DNA of 64,000 nt from positions 1-64,000 of the forward strand of contig JACRCW010000040.1 in NCBI GenBank assembly GCA_016218805.1, written 5' to 3'. The notes beneath the pieces were generated by a model. That model was not told the origin of the DNA, searched no databases, and saw only the letters and a program-made list of their open reading frames with translations. Both the position numbers and the translations under genes were made by a program. Every line of letters begins with the position of its first letter. Positions within the stretch are counted from its first letter, which is position 1. The stretch is from Deltaproteobacteria bacterium. Lineage in GTDB: Bacteria > Myxococcota > JACRCW01. Of this stretch, positions 25,088-33,450 are shown piece after piece.

Positions 25088-26299
25088 TCAGAAGACGTGC
25101 AGGAACAGCCCGCTGCGCAGCTTGGGTTCAAACCAGGTGCTCTTGGGCGGCATGATCTCTCCGGCATCCGCAATGGCCATGAGCTGCGGCAGCGTGGTGG
25201 GAAACATGCTGAACGCCACCGCCCAGCCCTCCTTGTCCACCAGCTTCTCCAGCTCGCCCATGCCGCGGATGCCGCCCACAAAGTGGATGCGCTTGTCCGT
25301 CCGCGGATCACCAATGCCCAGCAACGGCCCCAGCACGTTCTCCTGCAGGATGTTCACGTCCAGCTCACCCAGCACCGTGGCCTTCCAGGAACCCGGCCGC
25401 GCCGTCAGCCGGTACCAGTTCCCACCCAGGTACATGCCAAAATCATGCAGTTTCCCCGGCTGCTTCTCCGTCGTGGGCGTGACCGTGAAGTGCTGCTCCA
25501 CCGCCTTGAGGAACGCCGCGGGCGCCTGCCCCCGGAGGTCCTTCACCACGCGGTTGTAATCCATGATCTGCATCTGGTCGTGCGGGAAGATCACCGCCAG
25601 GAACGCGTCGTGTTCGCCCGGCTTGCCCTTGCGCAGCGCGTGCACGCGGGAGGCCGCCGCGGACCGGTGGTGCCCATCCGCAATGTACAGCACCGGCACC
25701 TCCGTGAACGCGCGCTGGATGCGCTCCCCCATGTCCCGGGCAATCACCCACAGCGTGTGCCCAATGCCGTCCTCCGTCACAAAGTCGTACTCCGGCGCGC
25801 CGCTCACCACGTGCGCCATCAGGCCGTCCAGGTCCGGGCGCGCGCGGTAGGTCAGGAACACCGGTTCATCATTCCCGCCCAGCACATCAATGTGCTGCGT
25901 GCGGTCATCCTCCTTGTCCTTGCGCGTCAGCTCGTGCTTCTTGATGAGCGCCTGGTCGTATTCCGCCACGGAGGCGCACGCCACCAGGCCCACCTGCACG
26001 TGCTTCCCCATCCGTTGCCGGTACGCATAGAAACGCGGCGAATCATCCGCCACCAGCGTCCCGTTGCTGATCAATTCACGCAGATTATCCCGGCCGCGCG
26101 CGTACACCTGCGCGCTGTGCTCGTCCGTCCCCGCGGGGAAATCCACCTCCGGGCGGCTCACGCGGAAGAAGCTCCGGGGGTTGCCCCGGGCGTAGGCGCG
26201 CGCCTCGTCTGAATTCACCACGTCATACGGCGGCGCCGCCACCTGCACGGCCAGCCCACGCGGCGGACGGAGGGCGGCAAACGGCATCACGCGACTCAT
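25088..26299 (-). CDS. DUF1015 family protein
   Basis: 403 residues from ATG 26299, preceded on the minus strand by GAGGAGGAAACC, a strong ribosome site. The sequence matches DUF1015 throughout: FAALRPPRGLAVQVAAPPYDVV at the N-terminus (Pro-Tyr-Asp-Val), NPRSFFRVSRPE, FYAYRQRM, and IADGHHRSAAASRV in the middle. The ADGHHR motif is the family's most conserved word. DUF1015 proteins are widespread cytoplasmic proteins, often near serA, with no agreed biochemical role. Here the gene is divergent from lptA. Confidence 0.9.
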   Translation of the reverse strand: MSRVMPFAALRPPRGLAVQVAAPPYDVVNSDEARAYARGNPRSFFRVSRPEVDFPAGTDEHSAQVYARGRDNLRELISNGTLVADDSPRFYAYRQRMGKHVQVGLVACASVAEYDQALIKKHELTRKDKEDDRTQHIDVLGGNDEPVFLTYRARPDLDGLMAHVVSGAPEYDFVTEDGIGHTLWVIARDMGERIQRAFTEVPVLYIADGHHRSAAASRVHALRKGKPGEHDAFLAVIFPHDQMQIMDYNRVVKDLRGQAPAAFLKAVEQHFTVTPTTEKQPGKLHDFGMYLGGNWYRLTARPGSWKATVLGELDVNILQENVLGPLLGIGDPRTDKRIHFVGGIRGMGELEKLVDKEGWAVAFSMFPTTLPQLMAIADAGEIMPPKSTWFEPKLRSGLFLHVF

Positions 26300-26471
26300 G
26301 GTTTCCTCCTCGGGAAGGTGCGCCGGACGCCTAGCAGGACGGGCCGCCTGCCGGGTAGCGGCGCCCCACGCCGCAGACCCCACAGCGGCGGCCGGACACT
26401 CCCCAGGCCGCCCACCACCGCCTCCCCACCACAATCCGACTTCTCCGCGACCTCAAGCTGCATTTTTCCCT

Positions 26472-26487
26472 TGGCACGCGGGTTGCC
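26472..26487 (+). promoter_or_regulatory. Sigma-54 promoter before lptA-lptB-rpoN
   Basis: TGGCAC (26472-26477), five bases, TTGCC (26483-26487). The GG at 26473-26474 and the GC at 26485-26486 are exactly 12 bp apart, as the -24/-12 class requires, and the upstream T-rich run (26463-26467) is typical. Expected transcription start is near 26498, about ten bases before the GTG start of lptA. Because rpoN is the third gene of this operon, sigma-54 may control its own synthesis. No enhancer site was identified. Confidence 0.7.
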
Positions 26488-26507
26488 CGGGGGTTACGTT
26501 CCCCGCC

Positions 26508-26993
26508 GTGGCACCGTCCTTGCTGATCCTTGGTGTCTTTGCGCTGTCAAGCGCCGCGGGTGCCCCCTCCACTGCCCCGGGGCTCCAGCAGAAGAAACCC
26601 GTTGGATTCCGTTCAGATGCCTGCAAGATGACGCCGGGAACGGGCGGCACCCGCACGCTGACCTGCGCGGGCAACGTGAAGGTCTGGCGGGATGACCTCA
26701 GCCTCACCTGCCAGCGGGCGGTGCTGGAGTTTGGATCAGACAGCACGCTGCGCACGGCCCATTGCGTGGGTGCGGTGCGCATCCAGGGCCCGCAGGGGAC
26801 CGCACAGGCCGCCGAGGCGCGGTTTGACGCGGCCCGCAACAGCGTGACGCTGACGGGCCGGCCGCGCGCCGCCCAGGCGGGCAGCGTGCTGGAGGGCCAG
26901 GTCATCCGGCTGGACGTGGTCACCGGGGAGATCACGGTGGAGGGCGCCACCGGCGTGGTGGACCCCGGCCTGGCCCCGGGGGTGAAGCCATGA
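26508..26993 (+). CDS. lptA: LPS transport periplasmic protein LptA (OstA-like)
   Basis: 161 residues. GTG 26508 opens a signal peptide (VAPSLLILGVFALSSAAGAP); the upstream in-frame extension would run through the predicted sigma-54 promoter. The body is an OstA/LptA beta-jellyroll: TRTLTCAGNVKVWRDDLSLT, RAVLEFGSDSTLRTAHCVGA, EARFDAARNSVTLTGRPRA and ITVEGATGVV. LptA bridges the inner and outer membranes for lipopolysaccharide transport. It overlaps lptB by 4 bp (ATGA). No lptC is visible upstream, so that partner lies elsewhere. Confidence 0.85.
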   Translation: MAPSLLILGVFALSSAAGAPSTAPGLQQKKPVGFRSDACKMTPGTGGTRTLTCAGNVKVWRDDLSLTCQRAVLEFGSDSTLRTAHCVGAVRIQGPQGTAQAAEARFDAARNSVTLTGRPRAAQAGSVLEGQVIRLDVVTGEITVEGATGVVDPGLAPGVKP

Positions 26994-27754
26994 GCCAGGC
27001 CGCCGCCGTCCCGGCCACCACGCCCACCGCTGCCCGCACGGCGCTGCGCGCCTCCGGCCTGGTCAAGCGGTACGGCGCGCGCACGGTGGTGGACGGGGTG
27101 TCCTTTGACGTCCTTACCGGCGAGGTGGTGGGCCTGCTGGGCCCCAACGGCGCGGGGAAGTCCACGTCCTTCCACATGGTGGCGGGCCTGGTCACGCCGG
27201 ACGGCGGCGAAGTCACCCTGGCGGACCGCCCGCTGCACGGGCGCCCGCTGTATGAACGCGCGCGTTCGGGGCTGGGCTACCTGCCGCAGGAGGCTTCCAT
27301 CTTCCGCGGCCTGAGCGTGCGGGACAACCTGCTGGCGGTGCTGGAGGGGATGCCGCTGGGACGCGCGGAGCGCGCGCGCGAGGCGGACGCGCTGCTGGCG
27401 GAGTTCTCACTGGCGCACGTGGCGGGCAACAAGGGCAGCGAGCTCAGCGGCGGCGAGCGCCGGCGCGCCGAGATTGCCCGTGCGCTGTGCACCCGCCCCA
27501 CGCACCTGCTGTTTGACGAGCCGTTTGCGGGGGTGGACCCCATTGCGGTGGCGGAGATCCAGCGGGTGATCATGTCCCTCAAGGCGCGCGGCCTGGGGAT
27601 CCTCATCACGGACCACAACGTGCGCGAGACGCTCAACGTGTGCGACCGCGCCTACCTCATCAGCAAGGGCCGCATCCTGCTGGCCGGCTCGCCGCGGGAG
27701 ATTCTGGAAAGCGCGGTGGCGCGCGAGGTGTACCTGGGGGAGGGATTCCAGTGA
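26990..27754 (+). CDS. lptB: LPS export ABC transporter ATP-binding protein LptB
   Basis: 254 residues from ATG 26990, overlapping lptA by 4 bp. Walker A GPNGAGKST, Q-loop region GYLPQEASIFRGLSV, signature LSGGERRRAEIARAL, Walker B LLFDEPFAGVDP and switch His in ITDHNVRETL are all present. YLPQEASIFR and HNVRETL are characteristic of LptB rather than other ABC ATPases. It powers extraction of lipopolysaccharide from the inner membrane with LptF/LptG (not in the window). An Ala/Thr-rich N-terminal extension of about 15 residues is the only oddity. The lptA-lptB-rpoN order is the usual proteobacterial arrangement. Confidence 0.95.
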   Translation: MSQAAAVPATTPTAARTALRASGLVKRYGARTVVDGVSFDVLTGEVVGLLGPNGAGKSTSFHMVAGLVTPDGGEVTLADRPLHGRPLYERARSGLGYLPQEASIFRGLSVRDNLLAVLEGMPLGRAERAREADALLAEFSLAHVAGNKGSELSGGERRRAEIARALCTRPTHLLFDEPFAGVDPIAVAEIQRVIMSLKARGLGILITDHNVRETLNVCDRAYLISKGRILLAGSPREILESAVAREVYLGEGFQ

Positions 27755-27791
27755 TGAACAACGCAATGACGTGGGACCGAGGAGGTGGGCC

Positions 27792-29330
27792 ATGGCCATG
27801 GAAATGAAACAGAGCCTGCGCATGACGCAGTCCCTGGTCATGACGCCGCAGCTCCAGATGGCCATCAAGCTGTTGCAGCTCAACCAGATGGAGCTGGTGG
27901 AGGCCATCAACCAGGAAATGCTGGAAAACCCGCTGCTGGAGGAGAAGCAGGAACGCGCCAACGAAGAGGCCGGCGTGGAGGCGGACGCCGCCAAGGAGAA
28001 CCCCGTGCCCCCGCCGGCGGAGGCCCAGCCCTCCGAGGTGCGCCTGGACGCGCCCGACACACAGGAACGCGCCCAGAAGGAACTGGACATTGACTGGGAG
28101 CGCGTGGCGTCCGACTACAGCTACCAGCCCACCGGCACGGGCGTGAAGATCCCCGACGAGGAATTGCCCGGATATGACCAGACACTGACCCGCCGCGAGA
28201 CGCTGCACGACCACCTGGCCTGGCAGCTGCGCATGAGCGGCATGAACAGCCAGGAGCTGGAGATTGGCTTCCGCATCATTGGTGACATTGACCCGGGCGG
28301 GTACCTGCGCACGCGGGAGGACGAAGAGGCGGCCGAGGACGCGCTGGACATCATTGCCGAAGAGATGGACGTGCCCAAGAGCTGGGTGGAGAACGTGCAC
28401 CAGCGCATCCTGCGGTTTGACCCGCTGGGCGTGGGGTCACGTGACCTGCGCGAATGCCTGATGGTCCAGCTGGACGTGGGCGGCTACGACGCGGACGACC
28501 TGGTGTACCGGCTGGTGGCAGACCACCTCAAGGACGTGGAAAAGCGCGCTTTCCACGCGGTGGCCAAGGCCCTGAAAGTCCCACTGGAGGAGATTGGCGA
28601 GGCGGTGAAGATCATTGCCACCATGGAGCCGCGCCCCGGGCGCAATTTCTCATCCGGCGGCGAGGTGGTGGAGGACGCGCAGTACATCACGCCGGACATT
28701 GCGGTGCAGAAGGTGGGGGACAGCTGGGCCATTGTGCTCAATGAGGACGGCATGCCGCGGCTGCGCATCAGCCGCTTCTACGCCAACCAGATCCTCAAGC
28801 AGGCGCAGCGCGGGGACCCGTCCAAGGCGTACATCCAGGACAAGCTGCGCAGCGCCACCTGGCTCATCCGCTCCATCCACCAGCGGCAGCGCACCATCTA
28901 CAAGGTGATGGAGAGCATCCTGAAGCACCAGCGGGAGTTCTTTGACAAGGGCGTGAACCACCTCAAGCCGCTCATCCTGCGTGACGTGGCAGACGACATT
29001 GGCATGCACGAGTCCACCGTGAGCCGGGTGACGTCCAACAAGTACGTGCACACGCCGCAGGGGATCTTTGAGCTGAAGTACTTTTTCAACAGCACCATCA
29101 AGGGCACCGGCGCGCAGGATGACCTGGCCAGCGAGGCCGTGAAGAGCCACATCAAGGAACTCATTGGCAAGGAGAACCCCAAGAAGCCGCTGAGCGACCA
29201 GCAGATTGTCAACCTGCTCAAGCAGCGCGACATAGACATTGCGCGCCGCACCGTGGCGAAATACCGGGAAATGATGGGCATCCTCCCGTCCTCCAAGCGG
29301 AAGGACGTGTTTGGCAGTCCCGCCGGGTGA
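27792..29330 (+). CDS. rpoN: RNA polymerase sigma-54 factor
   Basis: 512 residues. ATG 27792 is set by GGAGG at 27781-27785; an earlier in-frame ATG at 27771 lies before that site. Region I is Gln/Leu-rich and typical (MTQSLVMTPQLQMAIKLLQL, then MLENPLLEE). An acidic region II follows, then the core-binding region. The DNA-binding end has DIGMHESTVSRVTSNKYV (the helix-turn-helix for -12 recognition) and the RpoN box ARRTVAKYRE. Sigma-54 needs enhancer-binding AAA+ activators; myxobacteria have many, used in development and motility. Only 37 bp separate it from lptB, so it belongs to the lpt operon. Confidence 0.97.
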   Translation: MAMEMKQSLRMTQSLVMTPQLQMAIKLLQLNQMELVEAINQEMLENPLLEEKQERANEEAGVEADAAKENPVPPPAEAQPSEVRLDAPDTQERAQKELDIDWERVASDYSYQPTGTGVKIPDEELPGYDQTLTRRETLHDHLAWQLRMSGMNSQELEIGFRIIGDIDPGGYLRTREDEEAAEDALDIIAEEMDVPKSWVENVHQRILRFDPLGVGSRDLRECLMVQLDVGGYDADDLVYRLVADHLKDVEKRAFHAVAKALKVPLEEIGEAVKIIATMEPRPGRNFSSGGEVVEDAQYITPDIAVQKVGDSWAIVLNEDGMPRLRISRFYANQILKQAQRGDPSKAYIQDKLRSATWLIRSIHQRQRTIYKVMESILKHQREFFDKGVNHLKPLILRDVADDIGMHESTVSRVTSNKYVHTPQGIFELKYFFNSTIKGTGAQDDLASEAVKSHIKELIGKENPKKPLSDQQIVNLLKQRDIDIARRTVAKYREMMGILPSSKRKDVFGSPAG

Positions 29331-29353
29331 GTTCCGGTTCAGTCCCGTGGATT

Positions 29354-29414
29354 CCGCACGGTGGTGGACGTGCGGCTCATGGCGCGGCAGCCGGGATGAG
29401 CACCGGCGGGTGCC
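29354..29414. terminator. Possible bidirectional terminator after rpoN
   Basis: Between convergent rpoN and the GbsR-type gene there are two small inverted repeats: CCGCAC (29354-29359) with GTGCGG (29370-29375), and GCACC (29400-29404) with GGTGC (29409-29413). Both stems are short and no T-run follows, so the call depends on their convergent position. Confidence 0.3.
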
Positions 29415-29420
29415 GCCACC

Positions 29421-29957
29421 TCAGGCGGGGAACTTCTTGAGCGCTTCCGCGCTGGCCCGCCCCGTGGACAACAGCGTTTCCAACATGGCGCGGCCTGCGC
29501 CCGCCAGCAGCAACAGGGAGCGCATGGCCTGGCGGAGGTGCCGGGTCTCCGCGTCCTGCGGCGCGTCCGCCAGCGCCTCCAGCGCGGTGCGGATGACCTC
29601 CTCCGTGCGCCGCACCATCGGCAGTTCGCGCTGGCGCAGGACGTTGCTGACCATGCCCCACACGTCACTCTCCGCGCGCCAGCTCTGCGCGCGCCGCGTG
29701 CGCGTGGACAGCACCACCGCTTCGTGCACCACACCCCACCGCTTGAGCTCCGCCAGCGCCACTGAAATGGCGGACGGGCTCAACGCCAGCCGCCGCCCAA
29801 TCTCCGCCGCGGTCAACGGGCGTTCCGACAGATACAGCACCGTCCAGATGCGCCCCAGCACGCGCTTGAAGCCCCAGAACTCCATCAGCGAACCGACGTG
29901 CTCCGCCACAAACAGGCGGACGTCTTTCAGCGGATCCTGCGGCGCGGGATGAGCCAT
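29421..29957 (-). CDS. GbsR/MarR-type winged-helix transcriptional regulator
   Basis: 178 residues from ATG 29957. The layout matches the GbsR family: FVAEHVGSLMEFWGFKRVLGR at the start, then a winged helix with GRIWTVLYLSERPLTAAEIG, ALSPSAISVALAELKRWGVV (recognition helix) and a wing. The C-terminal helices (VIRTALEALADAPQD, MRSLLLLAGAGRAMLETLL) probably dimerise or bind a ligand. GbsR proteins in other bacteria sense choline-type compounds, but nothing ties this one to that. It lies 47 bp after the polyprenyl synthase gene on the same strand, at the end of the menaquinone operon series. It is therefore a natural candidate to bind the AT-rich element at 31015-31044 and 38770-38799. Confidence 0.8.
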   Translation of the reverse strand: MAHPAPQDPLKDVRLFVAEHVGSLMEFWGFKRVLGRIWTVLYLSERPLTAAEIGRRLALSPSAISVALAELKRWGVVHEAVVLSTRTRRAQSWRAESDVWGMVSNVLRQRELPMVRRTEEVIRTALEALADAPQDAETRHLRQAMRSLLLLAGAGRAMLETLLSTGRASAEALKKFPA

Positions 29958-30004
29958 GGCTTGATGCACGGTTAGCAGATGGGGCGCGCGCGCCGCACGC
30001 GCGT

Positions 30005-31012
30005 TCAACGGTCGCGCCGGCCCAGACCCGCACACACCGCCGCCAGCACCTGCCGCGCCGCGGACGCGGGCAACCCGGCCAGCGCTTCCTGCACGGGGTC
30101 CAGCTCCGCGGCGGCGGTCTGCAGCGCGCGCGGCACCGCGTGCGTCCGCGCCACCGCGTGGCTCACCACGCGCCCCAGGCCGCGCTCGTCCAGGCCGGTG
30201 CGCAGGGCCAGCCGGAGCGCTTCGCGGTGCAGGGGCGCGGCGTGCAGCGCCAGCGCCAGCGGGAAGCTGACCGTCCCCTGCGCAATGTCCTTTCCAACCG
30301 CTTTGCCGACGACACTCGCGCTGCCCGCCAGGTCCAGCACGTCATCCGCAACCTGGAACGCAATGCCCAGGTGCACAAACGCCTCGCCCAGCGTGACGGC
30401 GTGGGACAGCTCCCGCCCGGCGGTCAGCGCGCCCACCTCCGCGCACAAGCGCATGAGCGCCCCCGTCTTCAGCGCGGCCACCCGCAGCGCGCCGGCGGGC
30501 TCCAGGTCCACGTCACCGCGCTGCCGCAGCTGGAGCAGCTCCCCGGTCACCAGCTGCTGCAACGCGTGCACCGTGCGCTCCACCACGTCACGGCCCAGCG
30601 CGTGCGCCTGCGCCATGGCGCGGACCACCAGCGCATCCCCGCCCAGCACCGCCGCCGCGTTGCCCATGGCCGCCGCCGCGCTGGGCGCACCCCGGCGCGT
30701 GGGGGCCTCATCCACCACGTCATCATGCAGCAGCGTGGACAGGTGGATGATCTCCACCAGCGCCGCCGCGTCCGCGCACGCACGCCCGCCCGCGCCACCC
30801 AGCGCCCGGTGCACCAGGCCCACCAGCAGCGGGCGCACCAACTTGCCCGGGCGGTCCGTCATCAGGCGCGCCGCCGCGCCACCCGGACCCGGCAGGCCCG
30901 CCGCGGCGTCCTCCACGCCCTGCCGGACCTGGCCCACCTCGTCGGAAAGCAGCCGCAGCGCCGCCGCGTGGGCGTGGGCAAAGTCCTGGGGGGGAAGGTG
31001 CGCGGTGTCCAT
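30005..31012 (-). CDS. Polyprenyl diphosphate synthase (menaquinone side chain)
   Basis: 335 residues from ATG 31012. A TTG-initiated extension to 31048 would translate the AT-rich promoter element into codons unlike the rest of the genome, so I reject it. The first Asp-rich motif is in LLHDDVVDEAPTRRG, the second in FQVADDVLDLAG, and GKLVRPLLVGLVHRAL and GELLQLRQRGDVD fit trans-prenyltransferases. The family joins isopentenyl diphosphate units to allylic primers to make the C40-C50 tail that MenA attaches to DHNA. Chain length is not readable. The gene lies 84 bp after menE and begins with its own copy of the quinone-cluster promoter element. No ribosome site is seen before the ATG. Confidence 0.9.
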   Translation of the reverse strand: MDTAHLPPQDFAHAHAAALRLLSDEVGQVRQGVEDAAAGLPGPGGAAARLMTDRPGKLVRPLLVGLVHRALGGAGGRACADAAALVEIIHLSTLLHDDVVDEAPTRRGAPSAAAAMGNAAAVLGGDALVVRAMAQAHALGRDVVERTVHALQQLVTGELLQLRQRGDVDLEPAGALRVAALKTGALMRLCAEVGALTAGRELSHAVTLGEAFVHLGIAFQVADDVLDLAGSASVVGKAVGKDIAQGTVSFPLALALHAAPLHREALRLALRTGLDERGLGRVVSHAVARTHAVPRALQTAAAELDPVQEALAGLPASAARQVLAAVCAGLGRRDR

Positions 31013-31014
31013 GG

Positions 31015-31044
31015 GTTGTATTGTTTCAAAAACTTGTGAAATAT
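31015..31044 (-). promoter_or_regulatory. AT-rich promoter/operator element before the polyprenyl synthase
   Basis: On the minus strand the element reads ATATTTCACAAGTTTTTGAA followed by ACAATACAAC and ends 2 bases before the ATG. It contains an imperfect dyad, TTTCA-N8-TGAAA (31024-31041). It aligns without gaps to the element before aroF (38770-38799), 21 of 30 bases identical, at the same distance (within one base) from the start codon. It is one of the two clearest AT-rich islands in this 15-kb region. This may be a promoter with a built-in operator and little or no leader. Confidence 0.55.
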
Positions 31045-31096
31045 TCAACCATCAAGACAGTGGACCGCCGGGCACGGCAACCGCGCTGCCGCGGGT

Positions 31097-32401
31097 TCAT
31101 CCGGACGGACCTCCCGCCAGCCCGCGCAGGGCGGCGCGGTCCAACTTGCCCAGCGCCGTGCGCGGAAGCGCCGCCACAAACCGGAAGCGCTCCGGGACCT
31201 TGAAGCGCGCGAGCCGGTCCGCGCACCAGGCCCGCAGCACGGCCTCGTCCGCGCCCGCCACGACGAGCGCGACCGGGACCTGGCCCAGGCGCGCGTGCTC
31301 TTCCGGCAGGACGGCGGCATCCTGGACCGCCGGATGCGCCAGCAGCACTGCTTCCACTTCGGCCGGGTAGACGTTCTCACCGCCGCGCAGGACCAGGTCC
31401 GTCCTACGGCAGTGCACGGTGAGGCGGCCCTCCGCATCCAGCGACCCCACATCCCCGGTCCGCAGCCACCCGTCGTGGTGCGCCGCCGCGGTCGCGCGCG
31501 GGTCATCCAGGTAGCCGTCAAACAGCGTGGGACCGCGCAGCTCAATTCCGCCGGTCGCGGCCGGAGACCCCGCGTCATCCACAATGCGCACCGTGGTCCC
31601 CGGCAGCGGCAGCCCCGCGTCCAGGCCCCGGGGCGCGCGTTGGGTGGTCACCTGCGAGCATCCTTCGGTGAGGCCATAGGTGAGGCGCACCGGGACGCCC
31701 GCGGCACGGGCGCGCGTGACGACGTCCGGACGCGCGGGCCCGCCGCCCACCAGCACGGCGCGCAGTGCGTGTTGCCACACGGGCGTACCGTCCAGGAGCC
31801 GCAGCAACGTGGTTCCCACCAGGCTGGCGTGCGTGATGCCATCATGCTGCAACGCCGCGGCGGTCATGCGCGGGTCAAACCGCGGGTGCAATTCCAGGAA
31901 CGCGCCGTCGTGGAGGACGCGCCACAGCATGGCCAGGCCGCCCACGTGGCACAGCGGGAGGTTGCAGAGCCACCGTGATCCTGCGTCCGTTCCCAGGACC
32001 TGCGCGGAGGCCGCGGCAGAAGCCTGCAGCGCGCGCGTTGAAAGAATGGCGCCGCGCGGCGTGCCGGTTGTACCCGACGTGAACACCACCACCGCCGGCC
32101 CCGCGGCGGGCGCGCCCACCTGTGACTGCGCCATCCGCGCGCGCGCCTCCGGCGCCGCAAGACCCGGATGGATCACCACGGTCCACGCGCGCCGGCGCGC
32201 CGCTGCGAAAAGCCGGAACACGGTTTCCGGAGTGTTGTGCGCAACCAGCACGTTCCGGCCGCCGGGCCGCACATGCTGCTCCGCGGCGGTCACTTCCTCG
32301 TCGAGATCACGCCAACTCCAGCGCCGGCCTTGAAACGCCAGGGCCGCATCCGCCGGGCGCGCGGCAGCGTGGCGGGCAACCGGGCACTCCGGGGCTTTCA
32401 T
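31097..32401 (-). CDS. menE: o-Succinylbenzoate-CoA ligase (MenE)
   Basis: 434 residues from ATG 32401, overlapping the stop of menC by 4 bp (ATGA). It is an acyl-adenylate/ligase of the ANL superfamily: P-loop FTSGTTGTPRGAIL, adenine motif TYGLTEGCSQV, hinge-side GWLRTGDVG, LVLRGGENVYPAEVEAVLL and the catalytic C-terminal Lys in RTALGKLDR. In the pathway it activates o-succinylbenzoate with ATP and CoA. Identity as MenE rather than another ANL enzyme rests on the short length and on its place after menC in a complete men operon. A 48-bp gap then leads to the promoter element of the prenyl synthase. Confidence 0.9.
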   Translation of the reverse strand: MKAPECPVARHAAARPADAALAFQGRRWSWRDLDEEVTAAEQHVRPGGRNVLVAHNTPETVFRLFAAARRRAWTVVIHPGLAAPEARARMAQSQVGAPAAGPAVVVFTSGTTGTPRGAILSTRALQASAAASAQVLGTDAGSRWLCNLPLCHVGGLAMLWRVLHDGAFLELHPRFDPRMTAAALQHDGITHASLVGTTLLRLLDGTPVWQHALRAVLVGGGPARPDVVTRARAAGVPVRLTYGLTEGCSQVTTQRAPRGLDAGLPLPGTTVRIVDDAGSPAATGGIELRGPTLFDGYLDDPRATAAAHHDGWLRTGDVGSLDAEGRLTVHCRRTDLVLRGGENVYPAEVEAVLLAHPAVQDAAVLPEEHARLGQVPVALVVAGADEAVLRAWCADRLARFKVPERFRFVAALPRTALGKLDRAALRGLAGGPSG

Positions 32402-33450
32402 GCGAAGGCGTCCTCCTGGAAACCCAGTCCGCTGGCGGCGGGAAGCTCCGCGCCGCCGTCCACAGGCGCTGCGGGATCGGCAGCGTACTCGCCGTCAAAG
32501 TGGGACCCGGTGGCCAGCCCCGCCGGCAGGTCACCGGGCAGCGCACACGCCAGGTGAAGCGCGGCCAGGCGCGCCACCACGCCGTCAAGCGTGGAGGTCA
32601 CCACGCAGTCCATCCCATGCTCCGCGGCGACGGCGGCGATGCGCATGGACGGCAGCACGCCGCCCTGCACCGCCGGCTTCAGCACCACCACATCCGCCAC
32701 CCCGCCCCCCAGCACGTGCTGGCGCGCTGCTGACATCCACATGTCCGCGGCAATGGGAACGCGCGTCTGCGTGCGCAGCCCAACCGCTTCCGCGGACGAG
32801 GCCACCGGATCCTCGCAGTACGCCAGGCGCGCCGGTTCCATGGACCCGAGCATCCGCGCGGCGGTGGCGCCGTCACAGGCACCGTTCGCGTCAACGCGCA
32901 GCACCGCGTCACCACCCGCCGCGTCGCGCGCGGAGAACACGCGCCGGGTGTCGGCGCTGCCAATGCCCACTTTCAACTTGAACGCGCGGAATCCCTCACG
33001 GCGCAGCCGTGCAATCTCCGGCGCCGGATCCACGTCACCGGCCACCACCGCGTTGAGCTCAACCCGGCGTCTGAAGCTCCTCCCCAGCAGGAACGCAACC
33101 GGCACGCCCTGGAGCCGCGCCAGCGCGTCCAGCAACGCCGTCTCCACGGCGAACCGCGCACACGGAGCGCCCTCCAAAGTCACATGGGACGCCACCCTGT
33201 CTACGTCACGCACGTTGTCCACTTGGGCATTCGGCAACAGCCCTTGCGCGCGCTCCAGCGCGCGGCGCGCGTGCTCCACGTCCTCCGTTCCCGCAGCCGC
33301 CAGCGGCGTGCATTCGCCCACGCCGACCACGCCGCCCAGCTCAATGAACAAGAGCCACCCGTCCCGCGTGTGCTGCACGCCCGCCGACGTGACGAACGGG
33401 CGCCGCAAGGTCATCTGCACCGGACGGATGTGAACACGGGAGATCTTCAT
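32398..33450 (-). CDS. menC: o-Succinylbenzoate synthase (MenC)
   Basis: 350 residues. ATG 33450 overlaps the menA stop by 4 bp; the longer frame to 33642 lies inside menA. It is an enolase-superfamily enzyme: FKLKVG with the KxK acid/base pair, metal ligands in LRVDANGA, YCEDPV and AADMWM, and the second catalytic Lys in VVLKPAVQGG. These are the residues expected of the MLE subgroup that includes MenC. It dehydrates SHCHC to o-succinylbenzoate in the cytoplasm. A substrate promiscuity for racemase or muconate chemistry is possible in this subgroup, but the operon makes MenC by far the best call. Confidence 0.93.
   Translation of the reverse strand: MKISRVHIRPVQMTLRRPFVTSAGVQHTRDGWLLFIELGGVVGVGECTPLAAAGTEDVEHARRALERAQGLLPNAQVDNVRDVDRVASHVTLEGAPCARFAVETALLDALARLQGVPVAFLLGRSFRRRVELNAVVAGDVDPAPEIARLRREGFRAFKLKVGIGSADTRRVFSARDAAGGDAVLRVDANGACDGATAARMLGSMEPARLAYCEDPVASSAEAVGLRTQTRVPIAADMWMSAARQHVLGGGVADVVVLKPAVQGGVLPSMRIAAVAAEHGMDCVVTSTLDGVVARLAALHLACALPGDLPAGLATGSHFDGEYAADPAAPVDGGAELPAASGLGFQEDAFA

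Noticed and set aside
31013-31048. TTG-initiated N-terminal extension of the polyprenyl synthase
   Set aside because: It would encode the AT-rich promoter element with codons unlike the rest of the gene; the same element precedes aroF as non-coding DNA.
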